Below are positions 1 to 10,352 of a stretch of DNA of 64,000 nt, one piece after another. The stretch is taken from contig PBYS01000098.1 in the NCBI GenBank assembly GCA_002729725.1, positions 62,001 through 126,000 on the forward strand, written 5' to 3'. Position numbers and translations under genes: made by a program. The notes under the pieces are model-generated. The model saw only the letters and a list, made by a program, of their open reading frames with translations, was not told the DNA's origin and made no database searches. Position 1 is the first letter of the stretch; each line of letters begins with the position of its first letter. This stretch comes from Puniceicoccaceae bacterium. GTDB lineage: Bacteria > Verrucomicrobiota > Verrucomicrobiia > Opitutales > Coraliomargaritaceae.

Positions 1-705
1 ACCAGCGACTGGCTTCTTCACGTGCTCCTTGATGTAAGCGCAGGCTTCTTCTTCCGCGCTGCCACCGATTTCACCAATCATGATGATTGCGTCTGTTTCA
101 GGATCTTCGTTGAGCATGCGCACCGCGTCCAATTGCGAAGTGCCATTGATGGGGTCACCACCGATGCCGATGCAAGTGGATTGACCATGGCCGCGTTGTG
201 TGAGTTGCCAGACCGCCTCGTAGGTGAGGGTGCCGGAGCGGGAGACCACACCGACACGACCTGGCTTGTGAATGTAGCCAGGCATGATGCCGATCTTACA
301 TTCGCCCGGTGTGATGATACCTGGGCAATTGGGACCGATCAGGCGAGTCTTTGTGTTGTGGAAGTAGAGGCGGCGACGCACTTCTGCCATGTCACGCACG
401 GGCACACCCTCAGTGATGCAAATGACAAGAGGGATTTCTGCTTCGATGGCCTCGAGGATCGAGTCCGCTGCGAAGGCTGGTGGCACATAGATGACGGAGA
501 CGTTGGCGCCGTGTTGTTCGACTGCTTCGGCGACTGTATTGCATACAGGTACCTTGCCTTCCCACATTTGACCGCCCTTGCCGGGAGTCACACCAGCGAC
601 GACATTTGTGCCGTATTCGATGCATTGTTGTGTGTGGAAGGTGCCGGTCTTACCGGTGATCCCTTGAACGACGAGACGTGTGTCTTTGTTAACGAGAATA
701 CTCAT
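1..705 (-). CDS. sucD: Succinate--CoA ligase, alpha subunit (partial, 3' end outside window)
   Basis: Alpha subunit of the TCA-cycle succinyl-CoA synthetase, which makes succinate, CoA and ATP/GTP with SucC. The minus-strand frame opens at 705 with [20 protein letters not shown] and stays open to the window edge (235 codons; the family is usually about 290). Visible are the N-terminal CoA-binding Rossmann region, the conserved GPNCPG segment and the [13 protein letters not shown] segment. The phosphorylated catalytic histidine of this family lies in the missing C-terminal part, so it cannot be checked here. It follows sucC by 35 bases on the same strand, the normal sucCD operon order. Confidence 0.96.
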   Translation of the reverse strand, partial: MSILVNKDTRLVVQGITGKTGTFHTQQCIEYGTNVVAGVTPGKGGQMWEGKVPVCNTVAEAVEQHGANVSVIYVPPAFAADSILEAIEAEIPLVICITEGVPVRDMAEVRRRLYFHNTKTRLIGPNCPGIITPGECKIGIMPGYIHKPGRVGVVSRSGTLTYEAVWQLTQRGHGQSTCIGIGGDPINGTSQLDAVRMLNEDPETDAIIMIGEIGGSAEEEACAYIKEHVKKPVAG

Positions 706-740
706 TGGAATGTTGTGTTAAATGTGATCGTTATTGGGAT

Positions 741-1931
741 TTAGTCAGCGTTCTTGACTTGTTCTACGATGATCTCGGCGGCTTGAACCAAGCTGTCCGC
801 AGGTGTCAAAGCGACGCCACTTTCGCGCAGGATCTTCTTACCAGCTTCGACATTGGTGCCTTCGAGACGCACCACCAATGGCACTTTAATTTCGACATTC
901 TTCGCCGCAGCCACGATGCCGTTGGCGATCACGTCGCACTTCATGATACCACCGAAGATGTTCACGAGGATACCCTTCACATTGGGGTCGGACAAAATGA
1001 TTTTAAAAGCAGCAGTGACCTGGTCTTCGTTGGCGCCTCCGCCCACATCCAGGAAGTTGGCGGGTGAACCACCAAAGCTTTGAATGATGTCCATCGTCGC
1101 CATGGCCAGACCTGCGCCGTTGACCATACAAGCGATATTACCATCGAGTGCGATGTAGGCCAAATTGTGCTTCGAGGCTTCGATCTCTTTAGGATCTTCT
1201 TCATTCAAGTCACGCAGCTGTTGAATTTCCGGGTGTTGGAAGATCGCATTGCTGTCGAAAGAAACCTTGGCATCGAGTGCGATGAGTTGACCCTGCTTGG
1301 TGGTGACCAGTGGGTTGATCTCGACCAGCATCGCATTCTTTTCCCAGAACATCTTGTAGAGACCTGTGAGAATGCGCGCAAATTGCTTGACCTGATCGCC
1401 GGCAAAGCCGAGGGCAAATGCGACGCGGCGGCAGTGGTAGTGGCGCAAGCCCATTGTAGGCGAGATGGGCACACGGATTATTTTTTCCGGAGTCTTTTCG
1501 GCGACCGCTTCGATATCCATACCGCCTTCAGTCGAGGCGATGATCACAGATTGTGCAGTTTCGCGATCCAGAACGATTGCGAGATAATACTCATGATCAA
1601 TATCACAAGCCTCAGTGAAATAAAGCGTCTGTACCTTACGGCCTTCAGGGCCCGTCTGTGCAGTGACGAGCGTGTTATCTAACATGTGGTTGGCCGCTTC
1701 CTGGGCTTCTTCACGGTTTTTGACCACCTTAACGCCACCCTTGTAGCCATCGGTGAAAGTTCCCTTGCCGCGGCCACCTGCGTGGATTTGGGCCTTCACA
1801 ACGATCATGTCGTCGCCAAGGTGGGAGATAGCGGTTTCAACCTCTCGGGAATTCGTTGCGGCATAACCGCGCGGGACGGGGACCCCGTATTCCTGAAGAA
1901 GGCGTTTGGCCTGATACTCGTGGATATTCAT
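741..1931 (-). CDS. sucC: Succinate--CoA ligase [ADP-forming], beta subunit
   Basis: Beta subunit of succinyl-CoA synthetase, carrying the ATP-grasp nucleotide-binding domain (N-terminal half) and the CoA-ligase domain (C-terminal half). The 396-residue length is normal. The start [20 protein letters not shown] is the canonical family N-terminus. The glycine-rich loop HAGGRGKG is near residue 50, EINPLV near 205 and [10 protein letters not shown] near 325. It is first in a sucC-sucD operon transcribed leftwards. Nothing is odd about the sequence. Confidence 0.98.
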   Translation of the reverse strand: MNIHEYQAKRLLQEYGVPVPRGYAATNSREVETAISHLGDDMIVVKAQIHAGGRGKGTFTDGYKGGVKVVKNREEAQEAANHMLDNTLVTAQTGPEGRKVQTLYFTEACDIDHEYYLAIVLDRETAQSVIIASTEGGMDIEAVAEKTPEKIIRVPISPTMGLRHYHCRRVAFALGFAGDQVKQFARILTGLYKMFWEKNAMLVEINPLVTTKQGQLIALDAKVSFDSNAIFQHPEIQQLRDLNEEDPKEIEASKHNLAYIALDGNIACMVNGAGLAMATMDIIQSFGGSPANFLDVGGGANEDQVTAAFKIILSDPNVKGILVNIFGGIMKCDVIANGIVAAAKNVEIKVPLVVRLEGTNVEAGKKILRESGVALTPADSLVQAAEIIVEQVKNAD

Positions 1932-2177
1932 CTGTATTTCTTAGTTTATGTTAAAGACACGAAAGCGTCGTGTATGCCGACTCGCTTGATTCGGTGCAAT
2001 ATATTTTGGATTATTTTCGCAAAAGAAATGTGAGTATAAGTCGTGCTTTGACTTTAGAGCAGATTTCGCGGATTAGGGGAGCGCTCTCAATTGTAAACAG
2101 TGATCGGCCATGAGGGGGAGCCATTCAAGTAAGCGGACCTGTCTGTTGATTTCAGAGATTGCAATTGATCAGAGCGA

Positions 2178-3290
2178 TTGCTTAATCTGTGTATGCGAAA
2201 TATGGAACGTTCAGAGTCAGAATATGCGGTGGATCCCTTTTTTGAAACTTCACCGGACATGCTTTGCATCGCTGGATTTGACGGGTATTTTAAGCGAATT
2301 AATCCCGCAGTCTGTGATACACTCGGTTACTCTGAGCGTGAGTTAATGGCTCGTCCGGTCCGTGATTTTATTCACCCCAGTGATGTTGAGATGACTGCGC
2401 AGCATCGAGCCGCGATTGTGAGTGGGCAGCCACTTCACAATTTTGAGAATCGCTATCTGCATAAGGACGGTAAGGTCGTCTGGTTGTCTTGGAATTCGAT
2501 CCCGATGCCGGACCTTCAACTCGTCTACGCAATCGCAAAAGATATATCGGATATTAAGACACGTGAGGCGCAGCGTAATGAGCTCTTGTCAGAACTGGCG
2601 GAGACGAATCAGCGACTCAAGCATCTCACCAATGCGACTGCACACGATATCCGCTCGCCAGTGGCTGGTTTGGTCGCCTTGAGTAGTCTGATTGATACGA
2701 GCCAGATTAAAGACCCGGCCACGCTCGAAACACTGGAAATTCTGGCGCTTTCAGCTGAAGATCTAATGGAAATGCTCGACCGTTATGTCGATAATCTCAA
2801 TGCAGAAGGGCATCAATCCATGCTGGAGGTACTTGATCTTGCGGTGGTTTTTACGAGCGTGCAATCCTCGGTTCGGTATCTTATTGAGCGCTCCAGGGCG
2901 CAGATTCAGCTCGAAGTGGATGAGTGTCCTCGTGTTTGTTTTCACCGAGCATACCTCGAAGGTATTTTTATGAATCTACTGACTAATTCGTTGAAGTATG
3001 CGCACCCTGGCCGTCCGGTCCAAATTCGTGTTTGTTCGCGTGCAGTTGAGCGTGGTGTGGAGCTGGAGTTTAGTGACAATGGCATCGGTTTTGATGCAGA
3101 ACAGAATCGCGATCTTGTTTTTAAACTTCATCAAAAATTTCATGATCGTGCCGATAGTAAGGGAGTGGGGCTATATTTGGTACACCATTACATGACTAGT
3201 TTGGGAGGAAGTATTTCGGTGACGAGTCAAGTCGGGCAGGGGACCCGTTTTACCTTGTTCTTCCCAGATTATAACAAGGCGTCGAAATAA
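2178..3290 (+). CDS. PAS-domain sensor histidine kinase (soluble)
   Basis: Signal-transducing histidine kinase of about 360 residues without membrane segments, so probably cytosolic. An N-terminal PAS domain (about 20-130, with GYSERELMARPVRDFIHPSD) is followed by a short coiled coil. The dimerisation/phosphoacceptor helix has the H-box AHDIRSPVAGL (about 155). The ATPase domain has N-box NLLTNSLKYA, G1 DNGIGFD and G2 KGVGLYLVHH. Translation may start at 2178 or at the ATG codons at 2193 or 2202; MERSESEYA at 2202 is plausible. No response regulator is adjacent, so the partner is unknown. It stands alone between divergent sucC and a convergent glycosyltransferase gene. Confidence 0.9.
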   Translation: MLNLCMRNMERSESEYAVDPFFETSPDMLCIAGFDGYFKRINPAVCDTLGYSERELMARPVRDFIHPSDVEMTAQHRAAIVSGQPLHNFENRYLHKDGKVVWLSWNSIPMPDLQLVYAIAKDISDIKTREAQRNELLSELAETNQRLKHLTNATAHDIRSPVAGLVALSSLIDTSQIKDPATLETLEILALSAEDLMEMLDRYVDNLNAEGHQSMLEVLDLAVVFTSVQSSVRYLIERSRAQIQLEVDECPRVCFHRAYLEGIFMNLLTNSLKYAHPGRPVQIRVCSRAVERGVELEFSDNGIGFDAEQNRDLVFKLHQKFHDRADSKGVGLYLVHHYMTSLGGSISVTSQVGQGTRFTLFFPDYNKASK

Positions 3291-3345
3291 TCACGTGGGG
3301 CTTGAGCTGGCAGAGGCGAGATTGAGTGGAGGAGGTTTCCTAATT

Positions 3346-3984
3346 TCAGCCGCTTTGTATATCTGGTGGAAGGCACTCGAGCTGGATCCGCTTATCTGCT
3401 AATGCACGGTTTAACTCGCTGACTTCGTCGATGTCGTAGAGTGCCTCTAGTAGACCGACCTTAAGTTGCAAATCTCTGGCTCGTTGTAGTGAGACTTGCA
3501 GGGTCTCGCCTGTGCTCCAAGGAATGTCCTGAAAGAGCGCGGGGATGGGGGCTTTGAGCGCGGCCAAGTAGTAGCCACCGTCTTCGCTGGGGCCAAAGAC
3601 TATATCATGGCCCTTCGCCAAGAGCTGATTGGCTTGCTCAAAGTGCTTTGTTTCCAGCTGCGGGCAGTCGCCCCCGATACAAGTTACAGTTTGTGCCCCG
3701 CGCTTAAAGGCTTGCTCGATGGCGCCCTGTAAGCGCGTGCCTAGGTCACCTTCTTTTTGGGGAAAGTAGCTTGCTGTGTGACCTAACCATTTTTGCATTT
3801 CAGGACCTGCGTCGCTTGGAGTGTAGTGAACTTCCAGCTGTGCCTGAGTGGGTAAAGCAGAGCATTGGCGCATCACTAAAGCGCGGTAGGCCTGTAGTGC
3901 TCGCTCCGGGCCCACGTCGTGTGCAAGGCGAGTTTTTACGTAACCTTTGTGAGGGGCTTTGAGGAAAATGAGTATTGCGGACAT
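3346..3984 (-). CDS. TIGR04282-family (DUF2064) glycosyltransferase
   Basis: Small (212 aa) nucleotide-diphospho-sugar-transferase-fold protein. The N-terminus ILIFLKAPHKGYVKTRLA is the hallmark of the DUF2064/TIGR04282 family, and the metal/substrate region reads GGDCPQL near residue 117, followed by FGPSEDGGYYLAAL. Some members are annotated as arsenosugar-biosynthesis glycosyltransferases; the substrate here cannot be inferred because no ars genes are nearby. It is a single gene on the minus strand, convergent with the kinase to its left and divergent from the UDP-glucose dehydrogenase gene to its right. Confidence 0.85.
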   Translation of the reverse strand: MSAILIFLKAPHKGYVKTRLAHDVGPERALQAYRALVMRQCSALPTQAQLEVHYTPSDAGPEMQKWLGHTASYFPQKEGDLGTRLQGAIEQAFKRGAQTVTCIGGDCPQLETKHFEQANQLLAKGHDIVFGPSEDGGYYLAALKAPIPALFQDIPWSTGETLQVSLQRARDLQLKVGLLEALYDIDEVSELNRALADKRIQLECLPPDIQSG

Positions 3985-4120
3985 GTTACAGGTATTGGAT
4001 CGGTAGTGTCTAGTGATTTGATTGGCACGATCGAGTGGCTATCGAGAGTGCCTGTTGAGAGTCATCAGTTCTTATAAAATTCCCTTGTCAGGGGTATCAG
4101 ATTCTATACCTAAATCGGAC

Positions 4121-5479
4121 ATGAAGATTTGTTGCATCGGAGCAGGATACGTTGGTGGGCCTACCATGGCCATGATCGCACATAAGTGCAGTGAGCACAC
4201 TGTCACGGTTGTGGATATTAACCAAGCTCGTATTGATGCTTGGAACTCGGACAAATTGCCCGTGTTCGAACCCGGCTTAGACGAGATCGTGGCGGGCGCG
4301 CGTGGCACCAACTTGTTTTTCTCGACCGATGTCGACACTGCGATTCGCGAAGCGGACATGATTTTTCTGAGTGTGAACACGCCGACCAAAACCTACGGTG
4401 TGGGCGCTGGCCGTGCGGCGGATCTCCGCTTCATTGAGAAATGCGCTCGTAAGATCGCAGAAGTGGCTGAAGATGATAAGATTGTCGTGGAAAAGTCGAC
4501 CTTGCCAGTGCGCACTGCGGAGTCGGTCAAGCGCATCTTGGAGTCGAATTCGAATGGTCGTAAATTTCAAATCCTGTCGAATCCAGAGTTTTTGGCTGAA
4601 GGCACTGCGATGGCCGACCTCGAAGCGCCCGATCGCGTGCTGATTGGTGGCGATCAAACACCCGAGGGCAAGGCAGCGATTCAGGCCTTGGTAGATGTTT
4701 ATGCGACCTGGGTGCCACGTGAGCGTGTGTTGACCACTAACCTGTGGTCCTCCGAACTCTCCAAACTGACCGCCAACGCCTTCCTCGCACAGCGTATTTC
4801 CTCCATTAATGCGATTTCTGCGCTCTGCGAAGCGACCGAAGCCAATGTGGATGAAGTTGCGCACGCGATCGGCACAGATAGCCGTATTGGCCCTAAGTTT
4901 TTAAAATCTTCGGTTGGATTTGGGGGCTCTTGTTTTCAGAAAGACATTCTCAATTTAGTTTATTTATGCGAGCACTTTGGTTTGCCCGAGGTGGCGTCTT
5001 ATTGGAATGGTGTGATCGAGATGAACGACTACCAGAAGCGCCGCTTCAGTCGCCGTGTGATTTCGACCATGTTTAATACAGTCTCGGATAAGAAGATCGC
5101 CGTGCTGGGCTTTGCATTTAAGAAGGATACCAACGATACGCGGGAGTCGGCGGCTATTTATATCTGTAAAGACTTACTGGAGGAGCAGGCAAATCTTGCG
5201 ATTTACGATCCTAAGGTGGAAGCAGCACAGATTCAGCGTGATCTCGGGATTGATGCGGACAATCAATACGTGACTTACTGCAAGGATGCGTATGAGGCGA
5301 CTAAGGATGCGCACGCGATTCTAGTGCTCACTGAGTGGGACGAATTCCAAGCGCTCGACTTCCAAAAGATCTACGATCAAATGCAATTGCCGGCCTTCCT
5401 TTTCGATGGGCGCAACTTGCTCGACCTAGAAGCGCTGCGCGAAATCGGCTTCGAAGCTAGCGGTATCGGCAAAGGTTGA
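4121..5479 (+). CDS. UDP-glucose 6-dehydrogenase
   Basis: Oxidises UDP-glucose to UDP-glucuronate with two NAD+, feeding polysaccharide or exopolymer synthesis. The start at 4121 ([20 protein letters not shown]) puts the Rossmann motif GAGYVGGPT at the N-terminus as in the family; the open frame upstream to 4022 looks non-coding. Central-domain signatures are EFLAEGTAM and [20 protein letters not shown]. The catalytic cysteine lies in [11 protein letters not shown] (about residue 268). The C-terminal UDP-binding domain carries [14 protein letters not shown]. Length and overall sequence resemble the animal/plant-like UGD branch often seen in Verrucomicrobiota. Confidence 0.95.
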   Translation: MKICCIGAGYVGGPTMAMIAHKCSEHTVTVVDINQARIDAWNSDKLPVFEPGLDEIVAGARGTNLFFSTDVDTAIREADMIFLSVNTPTKTYGVGAGRAADLRFIEKCARKIAEVAEDDKIVVEKSTLPVRTAESVKRILESNSNGRKFQILSNPEFLAEGTAMADLEAPDRVLIGGDQTPEGKAAIQALVDVYATWVPRERVLTTNLWSSELSKLTANAFLAQRISSINAISALCEATEANVDEVAHAIGTDSRIGPKFLKSSVGFGGSCFQKDILNLVYLCEHFGLPEVASYWNGVIEMNDYQKRRFSRRVISTMFNTVSDKKIAVLGFAFKKDTNDTRESAAIYICKDLLEEQANLAIYDPKVEAAQIQRDLGIDADNQYVTYCKDAYEATKDAHAILVLTEWDEFQALDFQKIYDQMQLPAFLFDGRNLLDLEALREIGFEASGIGKG

Positions 5480-5561
5480 TGCTGTGAATTACCGGTTGCC
5501 ACTGGGGCAATCCCTGTTTTGATAGGCTCTTTTATTGCCTAAACCACTCACTGATAGACTT

Positions 5562-6740
5562 ATGATAGTTAAGCCACGTATTCGAGGATTTGTATGTATT
5601 ACTGCGCACCCTAAGGGTTGCGAAGCAAAAGTTCGCCAAGAGATTGAAGTTGCCAAAGCGGCGAAGAAGTCAGGTGGCCCTAAGAAAGTTTTGGTGATCG
5701 GCAGTTCGACTGGCTACGGGCTTTCGACCCGTATTGCGTCGGCTTTTGGCCATGATGCAGCTACATTAGGCGTGTTCTATGAGCGTCCTTCGATTAAGGG
5801 CAAACCTGCGAGCGCAGGCTGGTACAACTCGGTGGCTTTTGAAAAAGCCGCGCATGAGGCAGGCCTTTACGCCAAGAGTATTAATGGCGATGCCTTTTCG
5901 GACGAGATCAAGGCGCAAACGATCGAAACGATTAAGGCTGACCTCGGGCAAGTCGATCTCGTGGTTTATAGCCTCGCTTCACCGCGCCGTACCGATCCCA
6001 AGACGGGCGAGACCTACAAGTCCGTGCTCAAGCCAATCGGAGAGTCTTTCACTAATCGCAGCCTCGATACCGATAAGGACCAAGTTTGCGAAGTTACCAT
6101 TGAGCCGGCCGAAGGCGACGATGTGGAACATACCATTAAAGTAATGGGGGGAGAGGACTGGGAGCTCTGGATGGATGCACTGGATCAGGCGGGCGTGCTG
6201 GCACCAGGTGCCAAGAGTGTTGCTTATTCTTACATCGGCCCAGAGTTGACATGGCCCGTCTACACTAACGGTACCATCGGCCAAGCTAAGAAAGATGTGG
6301 AGCGTGCTGCAGCTGCGATTACAGAGAAGCACGACTGTGCTGCCTACGTCGCTGTGAATAAGGCAGTGGTGACACAAGCCAGCTCTGCGATCCCTGTCGT
6401 ACCACTTTATATCTCTATCTTGTTTAAGATCATGAAGGCCAAGGGGACGCACGAGGATTGCATCGAGCAAATGGTGCGCCTGCTCAACGACCGCCTCTAT
6501 GGGGATGACCTCCAGTTGGATGAGGTGGGCCGTATTCGTGTCGACGATTGGGAAATGGAGCCGGATGTGCAGCAAGCTGTTGCCGATATTTGGCCTGGCA
6601 TCACAAGTGAGACTCTCTTTACCGAGTCGGACTACGCTGGCTATCAGGAAAACTTTCTTACACTTTTCGGCTTTTCGCTCCCTGGCGTGGACTATGAAGA
6701 AGATGTTGAGGTGGACCTTGAGTTGCCCAGTTCAAAATAG
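5562..6740 (+). CDS. fabV: Trans-2-enoyl-ACP/CoA reductase (FabV type)
   Basis: NADH-dependent enoyl reductase of the FabV family, the last step of the fatty-acid elongation cycle or crotonyl-CoA reduction. The ATG at 5562 is chosen because FabV proteins begin MI(I/V)KPRIRGF; the frame upstream adds nine unconserved residues. The cofactor-binding segment VLVIGSSTGYGLSTRIASAF is near residue 45. The family catalytic Tyr-x8-Lys is visible as YTNGTIGQAKK (about 230-240). At 392 residues it is full length. It is a single gene; FabV can replace FabI and is linked to triclosan tolerance in other bacteria. Confidence 0.95.
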   Translation: MIVKPRIRGFVCITAHPKGCEAKVRQEIEVAKAAKKSGGPKKVLVIGSSTGYGLSTRIASAFGHDAATLGVFYERPSIKGKPASAGWYNSVAFEKAAHEAGLYAKSINGDAFSDEIKAQTIETIKADLGQVDLVVYSLASPRRTDPKTGETYKSVLKPIGESFTNRSLDTDKDQVCEVTIEPAEGDDVEHTIKVMGGEDWELWMDALDQAGVLAPGAKSVAYSYIGPELTWPVYTNGTIGQAKKDVERAAAAITEKHDCAAYVAVNKAVVTQASSAIPVVPLYISILFKIMKAKGTHEDCIEQMVRLLNDRLYGDDLQLDEVGRIRVDDWEMEPDVQQAVADIWPGITSETLFTESDYAGYQENFLTLFGFSLPGVDYEEDVEVDLELPSSK

Positions 6741-6812
6741 TTAATCCGCACGAAGTGATTCGCCTGAGTCAGTCTTGTGCTTCTATTGAAGAAACATCGT
6801 TTGGATGCCGGC

Positions 6813-7610
6813 TTAATCAACTTTCGGACTTCTGATCTCACTTGGGCTACACATAAAGTGATGCTTGAAAGCTCTTGAGAAAGCACTCTGATCTTGAAAG
6901 CCGCACTTATCTGCTATCTTTGCAAGAGGTTCGCGGGTATCGGTGAGTAGCTGCATTGCGCGTTGATAGCGCAATTGATCAAACATGTCTTTAGGAGAGG
7001 CTTGCAGGCTTTGGTGAAAGAGGCGCCGCAGGTTGGCCGGAGAGCTGTGCACTTTTTGTGCAATCGTGGTCAAACTTGGGTTGTCTTGCATATGTTCGTT
7101 ATACCACAGTAGTGCTTGTTGTACCGCCGCATTGGATTGCTTACGATGCTCCGGGAGGCTCTGGTCGTGCTGGAGGGCTTCGTGGGTCAGAAAACTTAGC
7201 TCTAGCAAAGCGTGCTCATAGCAAAGTAGCATGCCGGGCGCGGGGCGCTCCCAGTAATTTTGCACCCCCTGCGCCAGCTTGCGCAGGCGACGGCAATTTT
7301 CCGAAGAGAGTGGAATTTCGACCTGTTGCCGGCTATTGATCAAAGTTGCCAGACTTTTAGGAATGTAGCTGAAGTGAAAGACCACGATCGTCGCGTCTTT
7401 CTTGGGTTCACCTGCCCATCCGTGTGCGGAGCCGGGGGGGGAGAGCCAAAGGGTGGATGCTTGGATGCTCGTGGTGGTGACGCCCGCAGGCATTTTGCCT
7501 ATGCGCCCTTGTATTACCGCTTGAAACTCCCAGAAGCGCCGTTGCTGCTGGAGGTGGTTGAGTGGGTTTTCGTAATAGCGACGTTTGCCGTAGCTGAAAT
7601 AGGCGAGCAT
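6813..7610 (-). CDS. AraC-family transcriptional regulator
   Basis: Sugar-type AraC regulator of 265 residues. The N-terminal half (about 10-105) looks like a cupin sensor domain. The C-terminal half (about 165-262) carries the two helix-turn-helix motifs typical of the family, ending with IADKCGFQDQSAFSRAFKHH and a PSEIR motif. It is divergent from the oxidoreductase gene at 7702, with about 90 bases between, so it probably controls the oxidoreductase and epimerase genes to its right (inference from layout). Its inducer is not visible in the sequence. Confidence 0.92.
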   Translation of the reverse strand: MLAYFSYGKRRYYENPLNHLQQQRRFWEFQAVIQGRIGKMPAGVTTTSIQASTLWLSPPGSAHGWAGEPKKDATIVVFHFSYIPKSLATLINSRQQVEIPLSSENCRRLRKLAQGVQNYWERPAPGMLLCYEHALLELSFLTHEALQHDQSLPEHRKQSNAAVQQALLWYNEHMQDNPSLTTIAQKVHSSPANLRRLFHQSLQASPKDMFDQLRYQRAMQLLTDTREPLAKIADKCGFQDQSAFSRAFKHHFMCSPSEIRSPKVD

Positions 7611-7701
7611 GTCATCTAGACTTCATTATTGAGCGATAATGTCAAATTATTGAGCGCTGCGGCTATGGACTATATCCGCGTAATACGAGATACTAAGACT
7701 G

Positions 7702-9024
7702 ATGACTCAAGATACCCCTCAAAAGAAGCGCTACGCGATTGTCGGCACGGGCTCACGCTCTTTGATGTTTCGCAATGCAATTTTAAAAGAATATGCCGCC
7801 ACTTGTGACTTGGTAGCACTGTGCGATATCAATCCATTGCGCATGCAAGCATGGCAAAAAGCAGACGGTTTGGACCTGCCCAGCTATGCCCCTGAGGCGT
7901 TTGAACAGATGATTCAAGCGCACCAAGTGGACGTGGTGATCGTGACGACGATCGATCGCACTCACCATACCTACCTCTGTCGTGCGATGGAAGCAGGCTG
8001 CGATGTAGTTACAGAAAAGCCGATGACAGTGGACACTGAAAAGTGCGCCCAGATTTTAGAAACGCAAGAGCGCACAGGAAAGAAGCTTACCGTGACCTTC
8101 AATTACCGCTATGCCCCGCGTAATTCTAAGGTCAAAGAGTTGTTGCAATCTGGTTTGATTGGAACAGTGACCTCGGTGCATTTTGAATGGATGCTCGATA
8201 CTCAGCATGGGGCAGATTATTTTCGTCGTTGGCACCGTGATAAGCGCAACAGCGGAGGATTGATGGTACATAAGTCCACTCACCACTTCGACCTAGTCAA
8301 TTGGTGGCTGTCGAGTCGTCCAGAAACGGTGGTGGCTATGGGGGATCTGCGATTTTATGGCCGTGAAAACGCCGAAGCACGTGGGGAGCCCCGCAGCTAC
8401 GTTCGCGGCACTAACGATGCGCGCGTGCAGCGGGATCCTTTTGCATTGGACCTTACAGGGAATGAAGAGCTGAAGCAGCTGTATTATGAATGCGAATCCG
8501 CCGATGGCTATTTACGCGATCAAAATGTATTCGGCGACGGCATTTCGATCGAAGATGATGTGGGTGTGATGGTGCGCTATCAGAATAAGGCAGTCATGAC
8601 CTATCACCTTGTCGCTTTTGCCCCGTGGGAGGGCTACCGCGTGTCATTTAATGGAACTCAAGGGCGCTTGGAAATTGATGTCACGGAGAAGTCCTACGTC
8701 AGTGCAGGCGAGGGCGATCACAATTTGAGCCGTAATGTCAAGGGGGGCGCCAGCCATCAGGTGCTGGAACCTACAAGTTTACTCTATCGTCCTCATTGGG
8801 GCGAACCCCAGAAGATCGAAATTGAGGAAAGCAACAGTGGCGGGCACGGCGGAGCCGATGAGATTTTACTGCGCGATGTCTTTGGCGAGCCACAAGAAGA
8901 TCCACTCAAGCGTGCTGCCGGGCATAAGGACGGCGCGCTCTCGATCTTGACCGGTATCGCCGCCAATCAATCCATGGCCACTGGATTGCCAGTGAACATT
9001 AAGCAACTCTTTCCAAAATTATAA
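7702..9024 (+). CDS. Gfo/Idh/MocA-family oxidoreductase
   Basis: NAD(P)-dependent sugar or sugar-acid dehydrogenase of 440 residues. The N-terminal Rossmann domain starts YAIVGTGSRSLMFRNAI, and the family EKP motif is present as VVTEKPMTVDTEKCAQIL (about residue 100). The C-terminal alpha/beta domain carries GGLMVHKSTHHFDLVNWW, whose histidines sit where this family has active-site residues. It lacks a twin-arginine signal, so it should be cytosolic. Twenty-two bases separate it from the tagaturonate-epimerase-like gene, suggesting a small operon for uronate or related sugar-acid breakdown. The exact substrate is unknown. Confidence 0.9.
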   Translation: MTQDTPQKKRYAIVGTGSRSLMFRNAILKEYAATCDLVALCDINPLRMQAWQKADGLDLPSYAPEAFEQMIQAHQVDVVIVTTIDRTHHTYLCRAMEAGCDVVTEKPMTVDTEKCAQILETQERTGKKLTVTFNYRYAPRNSKVKELLQSGLIGTVTSVHFEWMLDTQHGADYFRRWHRDKRNSGGLMVHKSTHHFDLVNWWLSSRPETVVAMGDLRFYGRENAEARGEPRSYVRGTNDARVQRDPFALDLTGNEELKQLYYECESADGYLRDQNVFGDGISIEDDVGVMVRYQNKAVMTYHLVAFAPWEGYRVSFNGTQGRLEIDVTEKSYVSAGEGDHNLSRNVKGGASHQVLEPTSLLYRPHWGEPQKIEIEESNSGGHGGADEILLRDVFGEPQEDPLKRAAGHKDGALSILTGIAANQSMATGLPVNIKQLFPKL

Positions 9025-9046
9025 TTTCTTTCAAATACAGAAAAGT

Positions 9047-10291
9047 ATGAAAATCCAAAAATACACTCTCGGTATGGGCGATCGCTTCGCACATCAAGGT
9101 AAAGCGCAATTGCAGTCCGTCGTGAACGGCAAGAACGTAGGCATCGATATCTATCCCACGTGGAATAAGTCCTTTCGTGAGCATAGTATCGTTAAAAGTC
9201 AGCCCGACGACTTGCGTACTGAGGCCGACGCTGCCGTGGCGGCGTTGGGCTGGACGGGCGACTTTTACGTCGATGCCGACCACATTGGCCTAAAGACTGT
9301 CGATAGCTTTCTGGCGGGTAGTAATTTTTACACCTTGGACGTGGCAGACTTCGTCGGTGAGACGCCAGATGCCGCCGATGTGGATGCCTTCATCGCAGCC
9401 AATAAGAAGTATACCGGCGCATTGCAGATTCCCGGTATCGTAACTCCCTTTGAAGTGACAGAGGCTAAGCTACGTGAAGTCGCTGGCAAGTTTCTCGTCG
9501 CCATCAAGGGGGCCAAAGCGATTTATGATCATATCGTTGCGGCCAAGGGCGCAGATAATTTCATTACTGAAGTCTCGGTGGATGAAACCGATTTGCCTCA
9601 GACACCCATTGATCTATTCTTAATTCTGTCGATGATCGCAGCCGAGGGGATCCCCGCACAGACCATCGCGCCGAAGTTCACTGGTCGCTTTAACAAAGGC
9701 GTCGATTACGTTGGCGATCTTGCTCAATTTGAAAAAGAGTTCGATGAGGACCTCTTTGTTATTGAATACGCGATCCAAGAGTTTGGCCTGCCGGAAACAC
9801 TTAAGCTCAGTGTGCACTCCGGATCAGACAAGTTTTCGATCTATCCGATCATTAAAAAACTCATCGCTAAACATGATGCCGGCCTCCACGTAAAAACTGC
9901 TGGCACCACTTGGCTGGAAGAGGTCATTGGCCTCGCTGAAGCCGATGGCGAAGCACTTCAGATCGCTAAAGATGTCTATGCAGGTGCCTATGCGCGCTTC
10001 GACGAACTGACGGCTCCATACGCCACCGTGATCGATATTGATAAGGCACAGTTGCCGACGCCTGAGGCGGTCCAGGGCTGGGATTCTGAGAAGTATGTCA
10101 ACACCCTGCGCCATGTGCAGAGTCATCCTGACTACAATTTAAACTTCCGCCAGCTCATCCACGTAGGCTTCAAAGTGGCTGCTGAAATGCAGGAGCGCTA
10201 TACAGATGCGCTCAAAGCCAACGAAGCCGTCATTGCCAAGAACGTGACAGAGAATCTCTACCAGCGTCACATTCTACCGATTTTCAGCTAG
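9047..10291 (+). CDS. Tagaturonate epimerase (UxaE)-like protein
   Basis: A 414-residue protein I recognise as the tagaturonate epimerase/UxaE-like family, which interconverts tagaturonate and fructuronate in galacturonate catabolism of some bacteria. The N-terminus YTLGMGDRFAHQGKAQLQ fits this family. KLSVHSGSDKFSIYPII (about 260) and HVKTAGTTWLEE (about 290) are acidic/histidine-rich segments typical of a TIM-barrel epimerase. It follows the oxidoreductase gene by 22 bases and ends at a strong terminator. The family call is from memory of the N-terminal pattern; a different keto-sugar-acid epimerase is possible. Confidence 0.65.
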   Translation: MKIQKYTLGMGDRFAHQGKAQLQSVVNGKNVGIDIYPTWNKSFREHSIVKSQPDDLRTEADAAVAALGWTGDFYVDADHIGLKTVDSFLAGSNFYTLDVADFVGETPDAADVDAFIAANKKYTGALQIPGIVTPFEVTEAKLREVAGKFLVAIKGAKAIYDHIVAAKGADNFITEVSVDETDLPQTPIDLFLILSMIAAEGIPAQTIAPKFTGRFNKGVDYVGDLAQFEKEFDEDLFVIEYAIQEFGLPETLKLSVHSGSDKFSIYPIIKKLIAKHDAGLHVKTAGTTWLEEVIGLAEADGEALQIAKDVYAGAYARFDELTAPYATVIDIDKAQLPTPEAVQGWDSEKYVNTLRHVQSHPDYNLNFRQLIHVGFKVAAEMQERYTDALKANEAVIAKNVTENLYQRHILPIFS

Positions 10292-10352
10292 TCAGGGGCC
10301 TGATTGCAGCGCTTCCAAGCATGCGGTGGGCAGCAGTCCCTTTTACCTTACA

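Noticed and set aside
1080-1682. 200-residue plus-strand open frame inside sucC
   Set aside because: It is the antisense shadow of a clear sucC gene; the codon pattern and lack of any motif argue against a gene.
4022-4120. N-terminal extension of UDP-glucose dehydrogenase
   Set aside because: The Rossmann motif begins directly at the ATG at 4121; the 33 upstream codons show no family similarity.
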